Shown piece by piece: positions 35,007-44,093 of a stretch of 64,000 nucleotides of DNA. Each line of letters starts with the position of its first letter. Position 1 is the first letter of the stretch. Made by a program: the position numbers and the translations under genes. The notes below the pieces were generated by a model. That model was not told the DNA's origin and did not search any database. It saw nothing but the letters and a program-made list of their open reading frames with translations. The stretch is from Cyclobacterium jeungdonense. Lineage in GTDB: Bacteria > Bacteroidota > Bacteroidia > Cytophagales > Cyclobacteriaceae. The stretch lies in assembly GCF_010994275.1 (NCBI RefSeq), contig NZ_WMCD01000014.1, positions 47,042 through 111,041 on the forward strand, given 5' to 3'.

Positions 35007-35969
35007 TTGGTAGAAAAAGTCATCACATTGGAAAACATTTCCCTCCTGGATTTCCTGGGATCGGAGAATGAAAATATCAGGCAGATATCCGCAGCTTTTC
35101 CCCAAAGCAAAATTGTATCCCGGGGAAATGAGATACGGATCAAAGGGCAAGCTCCCGAAATCCTTAAAATCAATGATATTCTAAACATGCTTTTGGAGCA
35201 TTTCAGTCGTTTTGGCCAGGTAACTCCAGATAATGTCAAGGAATACATTGCGCTTGAAGGCAACCCTCCAGGTCAGGCAGAGACAAAGAATGACATCATA
35301 CTGTATGGAAACAAAGGCGTGGTGGTACGGCCAAAATCTCCTAATCAGAAAAAATTAGTAGACGCTTCCTATGCCAACGACCTTGTGTTCGCGCTCGGAC
35401 CAGCAGGTACCGGCAAAACCTATATTGCGGTGGCGTTGGCGGTTAGAGCACTCAAAAACAGAGAAGTTAAGCGGATCATCATCACCCGCCCTGCAGTAGA
35501 GGCAGGGGAAAATCTTGGATTTCTTCCAGGAGATCTCCAGGAAAAACTGGATCCCTACCTCAGGCCCATTTACGATGCGCTGGGAGATATGGTGCCCGCT
35601 GAAAAACTACGGTTTTATCAGGAAAATAGGGTGATCGAAATAGCTCCGCTGGCGTACATGCGGGGAAGGACCTTACACGACGCTTTTATCCTGCTCGATG
35701 AGGCTCAAAATACCACCAGTGAGCAAATTAAGATGTTTTTGACGCGAATGGGCCCCAATTCAAGGGTGATCATTACAGGTGATCAGTCTCAAGTAGACCT
35801 TCCGTCTAAACAGAAATCGGGTCTTAGAGAATCACTCCGCATTCTGAAAGACGTAAAGGGGATAGGGGTAGTGCACCTTTCCGGCAAGGACGTGGTCCGG
35901 CACCGACTGGTGAAATCCATCATCGAAGCCTATGAAAAAAATGAAGTGGAAGTTAAACAACCGCGATGA
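35007..35969 (+). CDS. PhoH family ATPase
   Basis: A 320-residue PhoH-like (PhoH/YbeZ) protein. The start is a TTG at 35007; no ATG occurs until far into the domain, and MVEKVITLENISLLDFLG is the usual N-terminus in this phylum. A KH-like N-terminal region precedes the P-loop: GPAGTGKT (residues 131-138), the Walker B LLDEAQ (Asp231), and a helicase-like ITGDQSQVDLP. PhoH proteins are cytoplasmic ATPases linked to RNA metabolism and ribosome assembly, often next to ybeY. The following GNAT gene overlaps its stop by 4 bp (ATGA). Confidence 0.92.
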   Translation: MVEKVITLENISLLDFLGSENENIRQISAAFPQSKIVSRGNEIRIKGQAPEILKINDILNMLLEHFSRFGQVTPDNVKEYIALEGNPPGQAETKNDIILYGNKGVVVRPKSPNQKKLVDASYANDLVFALGPAGTGKTYIAVALAVRALKNREVKRIIITRPAVEAGENLGFLPGDLQEKLDPYLRPIYDALGDMVPAEKLRFYQENRVIEIAPLAYMRGRTLHDAFILLDEAQNTTSEQIKMFLTRMGPNSRVIITGDQSQVDLPSKQKSGLRESLRILKDVKGIGVVHLSGKDVVRHRLVKSIIEAYEKNEVEVKQPR

Positions 35970-36406
35970 CGTTTTCAGTACAGAAAATCACAGATGAATT
36001 TGCTCTTAAAAAGGCCTTTAGAATCAGGGAAGAAGTATTCGTAAAGGAACAATGCGTGGACCCGGATGAGGAATACGATGCGTTTGAAAACGAGTCCTCT
36101 CAGTTCTTAGCCTATCAGGGCCAGCAGGAAGTAGGTACTGCCCGTTGGAGATTTACCGGAAACGGCATCAAGTTGGAACGCTTCGCTGTGTTGGAGCCGT
36201 TCAGAGGAAAAGGGGTAGGACAGGCACTGGTGAAGGCCGTCCTGGCAGATATTCAATCCCACCCGGAAAGTGCTGGAAAAACCATCTATTTGCACGGACA
36301 GGTGACTGCTATGGGGCTCTACGAAAAATTCGGTTTCCAAAAAGCTGGAGAGCTTTTTGTAGAATGTGGTATTGATCATTACCTAATGGAACTTTCAAGT
36401 GATTAG
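35966..36406 (+). CDS. GNAT family N-acetyltransferase
   Basis: A 146-residue GNAT acetyltransferase. It has a YjcF/ElaA-like N-terminus (AFRIREEVFVKEQCVDPDEEYDAFE), acetyl-CoA binding loop RGKGVGQAL (after LERFAVLEPF) and a C-terminal QVTAMGLYEKFGFQKAGELF segment. The substrate is not indicated. Its ATG overlaps the phoH stop codon, so the two are translationally coupled. Confidence 0.88.
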   Translation: MTFSVQKITDEFALKKAFRIREEVFVKEQCVDPDEEYDAFENESSQFLAYQGQQEVGTARWRFTGNGIKLERFAVLEPFRGKGVGQALVKAVLADIQSHPESAGKTIYLHGQVTAMGLYEKFGFQKAGELFVECGIDHYLMELSSD

Positions 36407-36456
36407 GACGTTTAATCATATTAGTTTTAAAACATTTTACGAATTTTATATAAGAA

Positions 36457-37023
36457 ATGAGAAAACTACAGCATTTCCTGATTTTTACCATTTTTTTTGG
36501 ATTTTTAGTAAGTTCAGCTTATTCTCAAAGTCCAGAGTATCCTATTTCTCCAGCCAATGAGGTGAAGCTTAACATTGCCAATACCATTATAATCGGTTCT
36601 CTGGAGCTTGGCTACGAGCGATTTTTGGATCAAAATCAATCGCTTGGTTTGGAGGTACTATTTATGGATAGGTTTGCTTACGTCTCGGACAGTGGAGACG
36701 GCCAGGATTTTAAGGCCACCAGTTTGATACTTGCCTACAACTACTATTTTGTGACCGAATCAAATCCCTCCGGATTTTACGTGCACCCCTTTTTGAAATA
36801 CAGAAACGGCACTTTTACGGAAGTGGACGAAAACAGTACGGTTCAAGAGACCAATTTGAACAGTTTTATGGTTGGTTTTGGTGCCGGATATAAGTGGGTT
36901 CATAATGAAAAATTCATCCTCGGCCCCTACGTCAATATTGCCAGGGGATTTAATGAGGAAGTAAGTGATCGCTTTGACCCGGTAGAACTTAATGCTGGCT
37001 TTAGCGTCGGTTTCCGATTTTAG
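36457..37023 (+). CDS. Outer-membrane beta-barrel-like protein
   Basis: A 188-residue protein with a cleavable signal (MRKLQHFLIFTIFFGFLVSSAYSQ). The rest shows alternating amphipathic strands ending with a terminal Phe (AGFSVGFRF), as in small eight-stranded outer-membrane barrels of the DUF3575 / OmpA-like type. No peptidoglycan-binding domain follows. Function unknown; probably an outer-membrane protein of unidentified role. Confidence 0.65.
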   Translation: MRKLQHFLIFTIFFGFLVSSAYSQSPEYPISPANEVKLNIANTIIIGSLELGYERFLDQNQSLGLEVLFMDRFAYVSDSGDGQDFKATSLILAYNYYFVTESNPSGFYVHPFLKYRNGTFTEVDENSTVQETNLNSFMVGFGAGYKWVHNEKFILGPYVNIARGFNEEVSDRFDPVELNAGFSVGFRF

Positions 37024-37186
37024 GTAGCGACTTACGCTAATTCCTTGAAATTCAGACAAATTCATTGGTCTTTTTGAAAAAAATCACTAATTTCTTTCCT
37101 CGTTTGCGATAAAAGGCTTCCGGTTTAATTGATCTGGAAGAAAAAGTAAAAACAGGCAAAGATTTTGGTCCCTTTTTTCTTTTTTT

Positions 37187-39163
37187 ATGAAGTTCAATGA
37201 GTTTCCTTTCGTCAGGTACACGATTTTTTTTGTGTTCGGGGTATTGGTATACCCCTATTCCAACCAAATGCTTCCAGGTCGGCTTCTGATAGCATTGATT
37301 GTTTTTTTGGTTTTATATACCGGTCTGGTATTGAGCTACACTCCGAAAGCCAGGAAGTCACTTTATTTTCTTGTTCCGGCCATCGCCTATTCCAATCTGG
37401 TACTCATGGGGATGTTTGTTGCTTCTATTCGTGATGTCTACCATGATCCGGATCATTTGGTCCATTTTTCCGGTATATCAGAATACCTGGCTGAAGTAAA
37501 AGATCTGGATCAGCCAAAGCCCAAAAGCATAGCTAATCTGGTGGAGGTGTATGCCGTCCGCACCCAATCAGGATGGCAAAAGGCCAACGGAAAAGTTCAG
37601 ATTTACCATCGGTCTGCGAGTCAACTGATGCCGGGATCCCTACTACTGATAGATGGAACACCTGAGAAGATCCCCTCCTCTAAAAATCCGGAAGCGTTTG
37701 ATTACGCTTCTTTTATGTCTCAAAAGCGTATTTATTATAGTGATTTCATAGGTTCCGATTTTAAACTGCTGCATGTGGGGGAATTGCCTCCCTGGCATGC
37801 CGGAATTGTTTCATTACGGCAATTTTTAGAGGGGAAGGTATTGAGGTTTGTCGAAGACGATGCTTCGGCTCAGATTGCCAAAGCCTTACTTCTGGGGCAA
37901 AAAAAAGACTTGGACGAGGATATAGGAGAGGCCTATGCCACGGCTGGAGCCATGCATATTCTGGCGGTATCCGGATTGCATGTCGGCATTATTTACGGGT
38001 TTTTCTTTTTGTTTTTCAAACCCCAAAAGGCCAAAAAGTTTAAACGGGTACTCTTTCTGAGCCTTGTGGTGCTACTGATTTGGCTCTATGCAGCCATTAC
38101 CGGTTTTTCCCCTTCGGTCCTCAGAGCCGCTGCCATGTTTACCTTTATTTCCGTTGCGCAGATGAAGTCCAGAAACCCGTCGATTTTTAATCCGCTGGCC
38201 TTATCCGCCATGGTTCTGTTAGTTTATGATCCGTTTTTGGTGTATGCAGTGGGGTTTCAGCTGAGTTATACAGCCCTGTTGGGCATCCTTCTTTTTCAAC
38301 CGCTGATTGCTTCCTTATGGAGTCCTGATAGCCGGTATTTGAGATATTTGTGGGACATTAGTAGTGTGGGGTTGGCAGCACAGTTAGCCACTTTTCCTTT
38401 GGCCATTCACTATTTTCATGTTTTTCCCACCTATTTTTTCTTGTCTAATTTGCTGGCCATACCGGGCGCTTTTATAATCATGTCGCTGGGATTAACCTTT
38501 TTATTGCTGTCCTACTGGTCGGTGCCTGCTTCCTTTTTGGGAAGTTTAGTAAACGAGTCGATTCGATTACTAAACGAGGGAATCTTTAGTTTCCAAAAAT
38601 TACCCTTCGCGAAACTTGAATTTCTCTATTTTCGCCTCCCTGAAATGATTTTAATTTGGTCCCTTTTATTCTGTACTTACCAATTGCTAATACAAAGAAA
38701 GAAACAGCAGGTTTTGTGGGTGATTTCGGTGCTGGTGTTGCTGGGCTTTTACCGGATCTTTGAAACCTGGGAAAAAGCCAGGCAGCATTACTTACTGGTT
38801 TACGAGGTTGATCAGGGGCTTGCCATTGACTACGTATGCGGAGAGCAGGTGTTTGAAGCGATGGTGGAGGTAGAACCGGATGACTTTCGCTATCAGATTC
38901 TTCCGCACCGGATCAAACAAACGGGAACGAATGTAGGTAAACTACTAGTCAGAGATGAGGATGAGTTTATTCATCTGGAACTTCCTGGTGGCAAGGTCCT
39001 GAAATTGGAAAAACAGACCTTCCGGCCAAAACCAGATGATGCCTTCAAAATGCATTTCTGGTCGGCTGGCAAGTGGCGTGAGTACCAACCGTCAGCCTTT
39101 GCAAACAGCCTACCTGAAGCGGCTTTGAAAATAACTTTTAACAATCAGCTCACATTCTTGTGA
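37187..39163 (+). CDS. comEC: ComEC/Rec2-family DNA-uptake membrane protein
   Basis: A 658-residue protein with an N-terminal DUF4131-like region and the ComEC core AGAMHILAVSGLHVGIIYGFF (around residues 258-280), followed by about ten membrane helices. ComEC forms the inner-membrane channel that brings single-stranded DNA into the cytoplasm. The C-terminal metallo-beta-lactamase-like domain of Gram-positive proteins is missing: the last 130 residues form a soluble domain without HxHxDH. This shorter form is common in Bacteroidota. DprA, a later partner in uptake, is 12 kb away. Confidence 0.9.
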   Translation: MKFNEFPFVRYTIFFVFGVLVYPYSNQMLPGRLLIALIVFLVLYTGLVLSYTPKARKSLYFLVPAIAYSNLVLMGMFVASIRDVYHDPDHLVHFSGISEYLAEVKDLDQPKPKSIANLVEVYAVRTQSGWQKANGKVQIYHRSASQLMPGSLLLIDGTPEKIPSSKNPEAFDYASFMSQKRIYYSDFIGSDFKLLHVGELPPWHAGIVSLRQFLEGKVLRFVEDDASAQIAKALLLGQKKDLDEDIGEAYATAGAMHILAVSGLHVGIIYGFFFLFFKPQKAKKFKRVLFLSLVVLLIWLYAAITGFSPSVLRAAAMFTFISVAQMKSRNPSIFNPLALSAMVLLVYDPFLVYAVGFQLSYTALLGILLFQPLIASLWSPDSRYLRYLWDISSVGLAAQLATFPLAIHYFHVFPTYFFLSNLLAIPGAFIIMSLGLTFLLLSYWSVPASFLGSLVNESIRLLNEGIFSFQKLPFAKLEFLYFRLPEMILIWSLLFCTYQLLIQRKKQQVLWVISVLVLLGFYRIFETWEKARQHYLLVYEVDQGLAIDYVCGEQVFEAMVEVEPDDFRYQILPHRIKQTGTNVGKLLVRDEDEFIHLELPGGKVLKLEKQTFRPKPDDAFKMHFWSAGKWREYQPSAFANSLPEAALKITFNNQLTFL

Positions 39164-39232
39164 TTGGCTGGAAGGCGGTTTACTTTGTAAAAAAATAGCC
39201 TCTTGGTAGGAGGAACATCGCACAATTTCTCA

Positions 39233-41155
39233 ATGGATGAATTGAAAACAGAGGCCCTGGCCACCTTAAAACAGTATTTCGGATACCTTGATTTCCGTCC
39301 CTTGCAGGAAGAAATTGTATTAGCTGCTGCACAGGGAACGGATACACTTGCTTTGATGCCAACCGGAGGAGGTAAGTCGATTTGTTTTCAGGTTCCCGCA
39401 TTGATGAAGCCTGGCATTTGTCTGGTGATCAGCCCTTTGATTGCTTTGATGAAAGATCAGGTGGACCATTTGAAAAAGCGAGGAATTAAAGCCCTGGCCA
39501 TTCATTCGGGCATGCAAAAGCGGGAGATAGACACCCTCCTGGATAATTGTGTGTATGGAGACTACAAATTTTTGTACGTATCTCCCGAGCGACTGAAGAC
39601 GGAGCTATTCCTTGAAAGGTTCAAAAAAATGAATGTGAATCTGCTGGCAGTGGACGAAGCCCATTGTATATCTCAATGGGGCTATGATTTTCGTCCTGCA
39701 TACCTGGAGATCGTTAAAATCCGGGAACTGGTACCGGAAGTGCCCGTGCTTGCCCTGACTGCTTCAGCGACATTAGCCGTCCGAGAAGACATTATCGAGA
39801 AACTCGAGATGAAACCGGCAACTGTTTTTGTGCAGTCTTTTGCCCGTAGCAACTTATCTTATGCGGTTCGCTGGGCGGAAAACAAGGTTGAAAAGGCAGT
39901 GGAGATTCTTCAGAAAGTACCGGGAAGTGCCATCATTTACCTGAGAAGCCGGAAGGGAACGAAGGAAACAGCACAGCACCTGATTCAGTTGGGTATTTCG
40001 GCTACTTTTTACCATGCAGGGCTGGAACAAAAAGATCGGAATCAGCGGCAAATGGATTGGATACAGGGCAAAGTCCGGGTGATGGTGGCTACCAATGCTT
40101 TTGGTATGGGAATCGACAAACCGGACGTACGATTAGTGTTGCATCTGGACATCCCTGAAAACCTCGAAAATTACTACCAGGAGGCTGGAAGAGCTGGAAG
40201 AGACCGGATCAAAGCCTTTGCCGTGTTGATGGTTCGGGAGCAGGATTGTCTGGCGCTGATCGAAATGGCTGAGAAGTCCTATCCACCTGAAGACCAAATC
40301 AAGCGGGTTTACCAATGCCTGGCCAATTATTACCGACTGGCGGTGGGGAGCGCTGAGATGAGTAGTTTTGATTTTGATTTCGCCAATTTTGCCAACACCT
40401 ATTCTCTTGATGTAAAGATGGCCTATAATGCCATCAAGGTACTTCAGGAAGAGTCCTTTCTATTATTCTCTGAAAGTGTTTTCGTCCCCTCGTCTCTCCA
40501 TTTCCTGGTATCCCAGACAAAAATTTACGAGGCACAAATTGCTTACGCCAAACTAGACCCCTTGATTAAGCTGTTGCTTAGATTGCACGGTGGGGAGCTT
40601 TTTGTCAACTACATTCGCATTTGGGAAAACAAACTCAGCCAGCTCCTGAAGATCCCCGAAAAGGAAGTGGTGAAAATGTTAACGCGGATGGACGAACTTG
40701 GCTTGGTAGCATACACTCCAAAAAAGGACAAGCCCCAGGTAACCTTTATGACACCAAGAAAAGATGCCGGTACGCTTCCATTGGATAAAAAGCGGATCAA
40801 TCAAAGAAGGACACAGGCCAAAGAAAAGGCCGGACAAATGGTGGCTTATGCGAAAAATGTAAAAAATTGCAGGACATCGCTTATTTTAGATTATTTTGGG
40901 GAAAAGAATGAATATACCTGCGGTATTTGCGATACCTGTCTCCAGAATAAGAAGGAAAAGGAAAGGGGGAGCTATCAAAAATGCCTGGAAAGTAAAATAC
41001 TTAAAACTTTAGCAGCCGGGCAAGCGTTTTCTTTGAAGGATTTGTTAGAACTTGTGGGAGAGAGTCCCGATGATCTTACGGTAGAAGTCATTCGACATCT
41101 GGAGGATGAAGGTCTACTAGTCACAGGAGAAAATGGTAAAATCAGGCTAACATGA
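39233..41155 (+). CDS. recQ: RecQ family ATP-dependent DNA helicase
   Basis: About 640 residues from the ATG at 39233; a TTG at 39203 lies in frame behind AGGAGG but adds nothing conserved. Motifs: TGGGKS Walker A (about residues 43-49), DEAH at 141-144 followed by CISQWGYDFRPAY, the RecQ-specific YYQEAGRAGRD, the zinc-binding cysteines CGICDTC near residue 575, and a winged-helix region. A separate HRDC domain is not obvious at the C-terminus. RecQ unwinds forks and recombination intermediates. The next gene overlaps its stop by 4 bp. Confidence 0.93.
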   Translation: MDELKTEALATLKQYFGYLDFRPLQEEIVLAAAQGTDTLALMPTGGGKSICFQVPALMKPGICLVISPLIALMKDQVDHLKKRGIKALAIHSGMQKREIDTLLDNCVYGDYKFLYVSPERLKTELFLERFKKMNVNLLAVDEAHCISQWGYDFRPAYLEIVKIRELVPEVPVLALTASATLAVREDIIEKLEMKPATVFVQSFARSNLSYAVRWAENKVEKAVEILQKVPGSAIIYLRSRKGTKETAQHLIQLGISATFYHAGLEQKDRNQRQMDWIQGKVRVMVATNAFGMGIDKPDVRLVLHLDIPENLENYYQEAGRAGRDRIKAFAVLMVREQDCLALIEMAEKSYPPEDQIKRVYQCLANYYRLAVGSAEMSSFDFDFANFANTYSLDVKMAYNAIKVLQEESFLLFSESVFVPSSLHFLVSQTKIYEAQIAYAKLDPLIKLLLRLHGGELFVNYIRIWENKLSQLLKIPEKEVVKMLTRMDELGLVAYTPKKDKPQVTFMTPRKDAGTLPLDKKRINQRRTQAKEKAGQMVAYAKNVKNCRTSLILDYFGEKNEYTCGICDTCLQNKKEKERGSYQKCLESKILKTLAAGQAFSLKDLLELVGESPDDLTVEVIRHLEDEGLLVTGENGKIRLT

Positions 41156-41739
41156 AATTCATCGATGATTTGTTGGGTAGGTTGTTTCCAGAGAAAGACA
41201 GTAAATTGTCCATAAAAGAGAATTTTACCGTTTCCGGGAATGAAGAAGCACAGGTATCTTCCTGGATGGACTCCGTAGAAGGTCGGGCGTTGATGAAAAA
41301 GATTTACGATAATTACCACCTTAAAATTGCCGGGGTAAATAAGCAACCTGACGTTCATGTATTGCATTCTCCCTATGCCAATGGTTTTGCAGTAAGTTTT
41401 CAGCATCCTTTGACTGCTTCCAGCTTCTCCAACCTGTTTGTTGGTTTGGGACAAGGGATGGCCGAATTGGGATATAGAAAAGTAAGCCTGGATAGAAAAA
41501 TGGAAGAAACAAACGAACAGGTAAAAGTGACGGAAAAATATTATTTTAAGCCACCTTTATCAGCAGGGGATCTGAATAGTAAAATTGATCAGTTGTTCGG
41601 CAATGTGAGTATAGAAAAAATTTACATAAATAACGAGCCCAGCTACCTTAAGGTATTGGTTACGGTCTATGCAGACAGGTTATACCACGATGCCGCTCCC
41701 TTTGACCGATTTATGGATCGGTTATTTAATCAGGATTAA
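41152..41739 (+). CDS. Conserved hypothetical protein
   Basis: A 195-residue soluble protein without signal peptide or recognisable domain. It contains paired aromatic and acidic residues in the middle (LYHDAAPFDRFMD near the C-terminus) and shows typical codon usage of its neighbours. It overlaps recQ by 4 bp and precedes a Nudix gene by 2 bp, so it is part of the same operon. The function is not recognised. Confidence 0.75.
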   Translation: MKFIDDLLGRLFPEKDSKLSIKENFTVSGNEEAQVSSWMDSVEGRALMKKIYDNYHLKIAGVNKQPDVHVLHSPYANGFAVSFQHPLTASSFSNLFVGLGQGMAELGYRKVSLDRKMEETNEQVKVTEKYYFKPPLSAGDLNSKIDQLFGNVSIEKIYINNEPSYLKVLVTVYADRLYHDAAPFDRFMDRLFNQD

Positions 41740-41741
41740 CT

Positions 41742-42293
41742 ATGGACAAGAGACTATTAAAAGAATTTTTATCGAATTACAGGACTCCATTTGAGGAAGA
41801 AAAAGCGATGATTCCGGATTTCTTGGCATTGCTGGATGATCCGATTGCCTTCAGCCGCGATAGAAAGGAGGGACATTTTACCGCATCTGCCTGGATTGTG
41901 AATCGGAGGCGAACGCATACACTGTTGACCCTGCACCGCAAGCTGCAAAAATGGTTGCAACTGGGAGGACATGCAGACGGTAACCAGAACCTGTTGGAAG
42001 TGGCCATGGATGAAGCACGTGAAGAAAGTGGTTTGACTTCTCTTCGGTTAGTAGATCGGTTTATATTTGACCTGGATCGGCATCTGATACCAGCCAACGC
42101 TACCGATCCGCAGCACTTTCATTACGATGTTCGCTTTTTGATAGAGGCTGAAATGGACGAGCCTTTGATCATTAGTCCGGAGAGTAAAGACCTGGCTTGG
42201 GTAGGCTTTGACATGACCGCTGAGCTGGTAGGCAACAATGCCTCAATCCTTCGGATGCTGGAAAAAACCAGCCGATCTGAAATACTTTTATAA
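41742..42293 (+). CDS. Nudix hydrolase with a variant box
   Basis: A 183-residue Nudix-fold protein. The expected box aligns as GHADGNQ then seven residues then DEAREESGL: the conserved REUxEExGU reads DEAREESGL, with Asp in place of Arg and Gln in place of the first Glu. The EE pair that binds metal is kept. This subgroup is usually annotated as NUDIX hydrolase of unknown substrate, with some members acting on nucleoside diphosphates. It follows the conserved hypothetical with a 2-bp gap. Confidence 0.82.
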   Translation: MDKRLLKEFLSNYRTPFEEEKAMIPDFLALLDDPIAFSRDRKEGHFTASAWIVNRRRTHTLLTLHRKLQKWLQLGGHADGNQNLLEVAMDEAREESGLTSLRLVDRFIFDLDRHLIPANATDPQHFHYDVRFLIEAEMDEPLIISPESKDLAWVGFDMTAELVGNNASILRMLEKTSRSEILL

Positions 42294-42335
42294 CCAAAGG
42301 CGCGGAAGGCCTGATTTTATTGTCCGATTATTCGG

Positions 42336-42363
42336 TTTGTGCTTCAGGGAATCCCTATCTTTG
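42336..42363 (+). promoter_or_regulatory. Candidate promoter of the TPR gene
   Basis: TTTG (42336-42339) and TATCTTTG (42356-42363) match the -33 / -7 pattern with a 16-bp spacer, slightly short. The -7 box ends 18 bp before the start codon. Confidence 0.45.
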
Positions 42364-42381
42364 CCAAAATTTTGAGATGAG

Positions 42382-43095
42382 ATGAATAACAACCTTTTCA
42401 AATCCCTGGCACTTCTTTTTCTACTGGTTTCCTGCCAGCCTTCGGTAGAGGAGCTGTTTGAGGCTGGTGTAACTGCCCTGGAAGGGCAAAAGTACGAGGA
42501 ATCGATCAGCTATTTTGACCGGCTGGTAGGCCTTGATAGTGCGCATGCTGCTGCCTGGAATGCCAGAGGTGTGGCTTTTTTTGAGCTGGGTCAATGGGAT
42601 GAGGCCATTGACTCTTTTTCCAAATCAATCGAGGTGGATTCGTTAAATTACAAACCATTTTTTAACAGAGGTAATGCCTGGATGGAAAAGGAGGCGTTCA
42701 AGGAAGCTCTAATCGACTACAACCGGGCTAATGGTTTGGATATCAATCAATCTGATATTTATTACAACAGAGGTCTGGCTTTATTAGGCCTGGAAATGTA
42801 CGAGGACGCCCTGATAGATTTTAACATGGCCTTGCAAGCGAACCCTGAGCAACCTACCGTTCTTTTCAACAAGGCCAAAGCCCAATTGGGAAACAATGAC
42901 CCCCTGACGGCCATTGCTACGCTCAATGAAGTGGTGCGGTTGGATCAGCGGAATGCCTCCGCTTACTACCTGCTTGGCGTAACGGAAATGAGTGCATTAG
43001 GAAACGAGGAAAAGGGCTGTACCCAATTAAAAATGGCCTTGTCTTTAGGGTATACGCAAGCAAAGGAATGGGTGGACGAGTTCTGTCAGGAATAA
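42382..43095 (+). CDS. TPR lipoprotein
   Basis: A 237-residue lipoprotein with a lipobox LLVSC (Cys18) and about five tetratricopeptide repeats: the W-x-x-[RN]-G-x-[AG] signature is visible as AWNARGVAFFELGQWDEA, PFFNRGNAWMEKEAFKEA, and YYNRGLALLGLEMYEDA. TPR lipoproteins usually act as scaffolds in envelope complexes. Its TAA overlaps the ATG of the next gene by one base (TAATG), indicating coupled translation. Confidence 0.88.
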   Translation: MNNNLFKSLALLFLLVSCQPSVEELFEAGVTALEGQKYEESISYFDRLVGLDSAHAAAWNARGVAFFELGQWDEAIDSFSKSIEVDSLNYKPFFNRGNAWMEKEAFKEALIDYNRANGLDINQSDIYYNRGLALLGLEMYEDALIDFNMALQANPEQPTVLFNKAKAQLGNNDPLTAIATLNEVVRLDQRNASAYYLLGVTEMSALGNEEKGCTQLKMALSLGYTQAKEWVDEFCQE

Positions 43096-44057
43096 TGGCC
43101 GAGATAGGTAAAGACATAGCGAAAGCAGCCAAATATCTTACAGAAGGAGAGTTAGTGGCCATACCTACAGAAACGGTGTATGGTTTGGCAGGTAATGCGC
43201 TGGATGAACGCGCCGTTTTAAAAATATTTAAGACCAAAGACAGACCGGAATTTGACCCCCTGATTATCCATCTTGGTAAAAAAAGCCAATTGATGGATTA
43301 TGTGCAGGATGTTCCGGAAGAATTAGCAGCCCTTGGCGAGCGTTTTTGGCCAGGACCCTTGACGCTTTTATTACCCAAAAAGGACATTATTCCCGATTTG
43401 GTTACCAGTGGACTGGACACGGTTGGGGTACGTGTCCCAAGGCATCCGCTCACCAGAAAACTATTGCAACAGCTTAACTTTCCTTTGGCGGCTCCAAGTG
43501 CCAATCCTTTTGGATACATTAGCCCAACCCGAGCGAGGCACGTTCAAGACCAGTTGGGTGATAAAATAAATTATATATTGGATGGAGGTGATTGTGAAGT
43601 AGGGCTGGAAAGTACCATCGTTGGAATGGAGCAGGGTCAGGTAATTGTGTACAGACTCGGTGGGATTTCCGTTGCGGATATAGAAGATGCGGTGGGGAAA
43701 GTACTTATCCTGCCACAGTCCAGCAGCAATCCAAAATCTCCGGGCATGCTCAAAAGCCATTATGCTCCCAAAAAACCGGTCTATTTGGGTGATTTGGATG
43801 AACTGATGGAAAAGTTTGGCAGAAAAGGAATCGTTTTTGCGGTCTTATCCTTTACCAGAGCCTTTGCGGACTTACCAGACTCCCTGCAGCTGGCATTGAG
43901 TGCAGATGGAAATTACGACGAGGCAGCGAGAAACCTGTTTTCCTACATGCGGCTTTTGGATGCTAGTGATGCAGAGGTAATATTAGCCCAGGAATTGCCG
44001 GAAATTCATTTGGGAAAGGCCATAAATGACCGATTGAGGAGGGCAGCTGCCAAATAA
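43095..44057 (+). CDS. L-threonylcarbamoyladenylate synthase (Sua5/YwlC-type)
   Basis: About 320 residues from the ATG at 43095, which overlaps the stop of the TPR gene; a further in-frame ATG at 43068 lies inside that gene. The N-terminal YrdC domain (about residues 10-190) shows LVAIPTETVYGLAGNAL and RFWPGPLTLLL, and the C-terminal Sua5 domain follows the motif SPGMLKSHYAPKKPV. The enzyme makes threonylcarbamoyl-AMP from threonine, bicarbonate and ATP for t6A modification of tRNA. Typical Sua5 length. Confidence 0.92.
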   Translation: MAEIGKDIAKAAKYLTEGELVAIPTETVYGLAGNALDERAVLKIFKTKDRPEFDPLIIHLGKKSQLMDYVQDVPEELAALGERFWPGPLTLLLPKKDIIPDLVTSGLDTVGVRVPRHPLTRKLLQQLNFPLAAPSANPFGYISPTRARHVQDQLGDKINYILDGGDCEVGLESTIVGMEQGQVIVYRLGGISVADIEDAVGKVLILPQSSSNPKSPGMLKSHYAPKKPVYLGDLDELMEKFGRKGIVFAVLSFTRAFADLPDSLQLALSADGNYDEAARNLFSYMRLLDASDAEVILAQELPEIHLGKAINDRLRRAAAK

Positions 44058-44093
44058 AATCCTTATTTTTGATAAATTTTAAACCTACAACAT

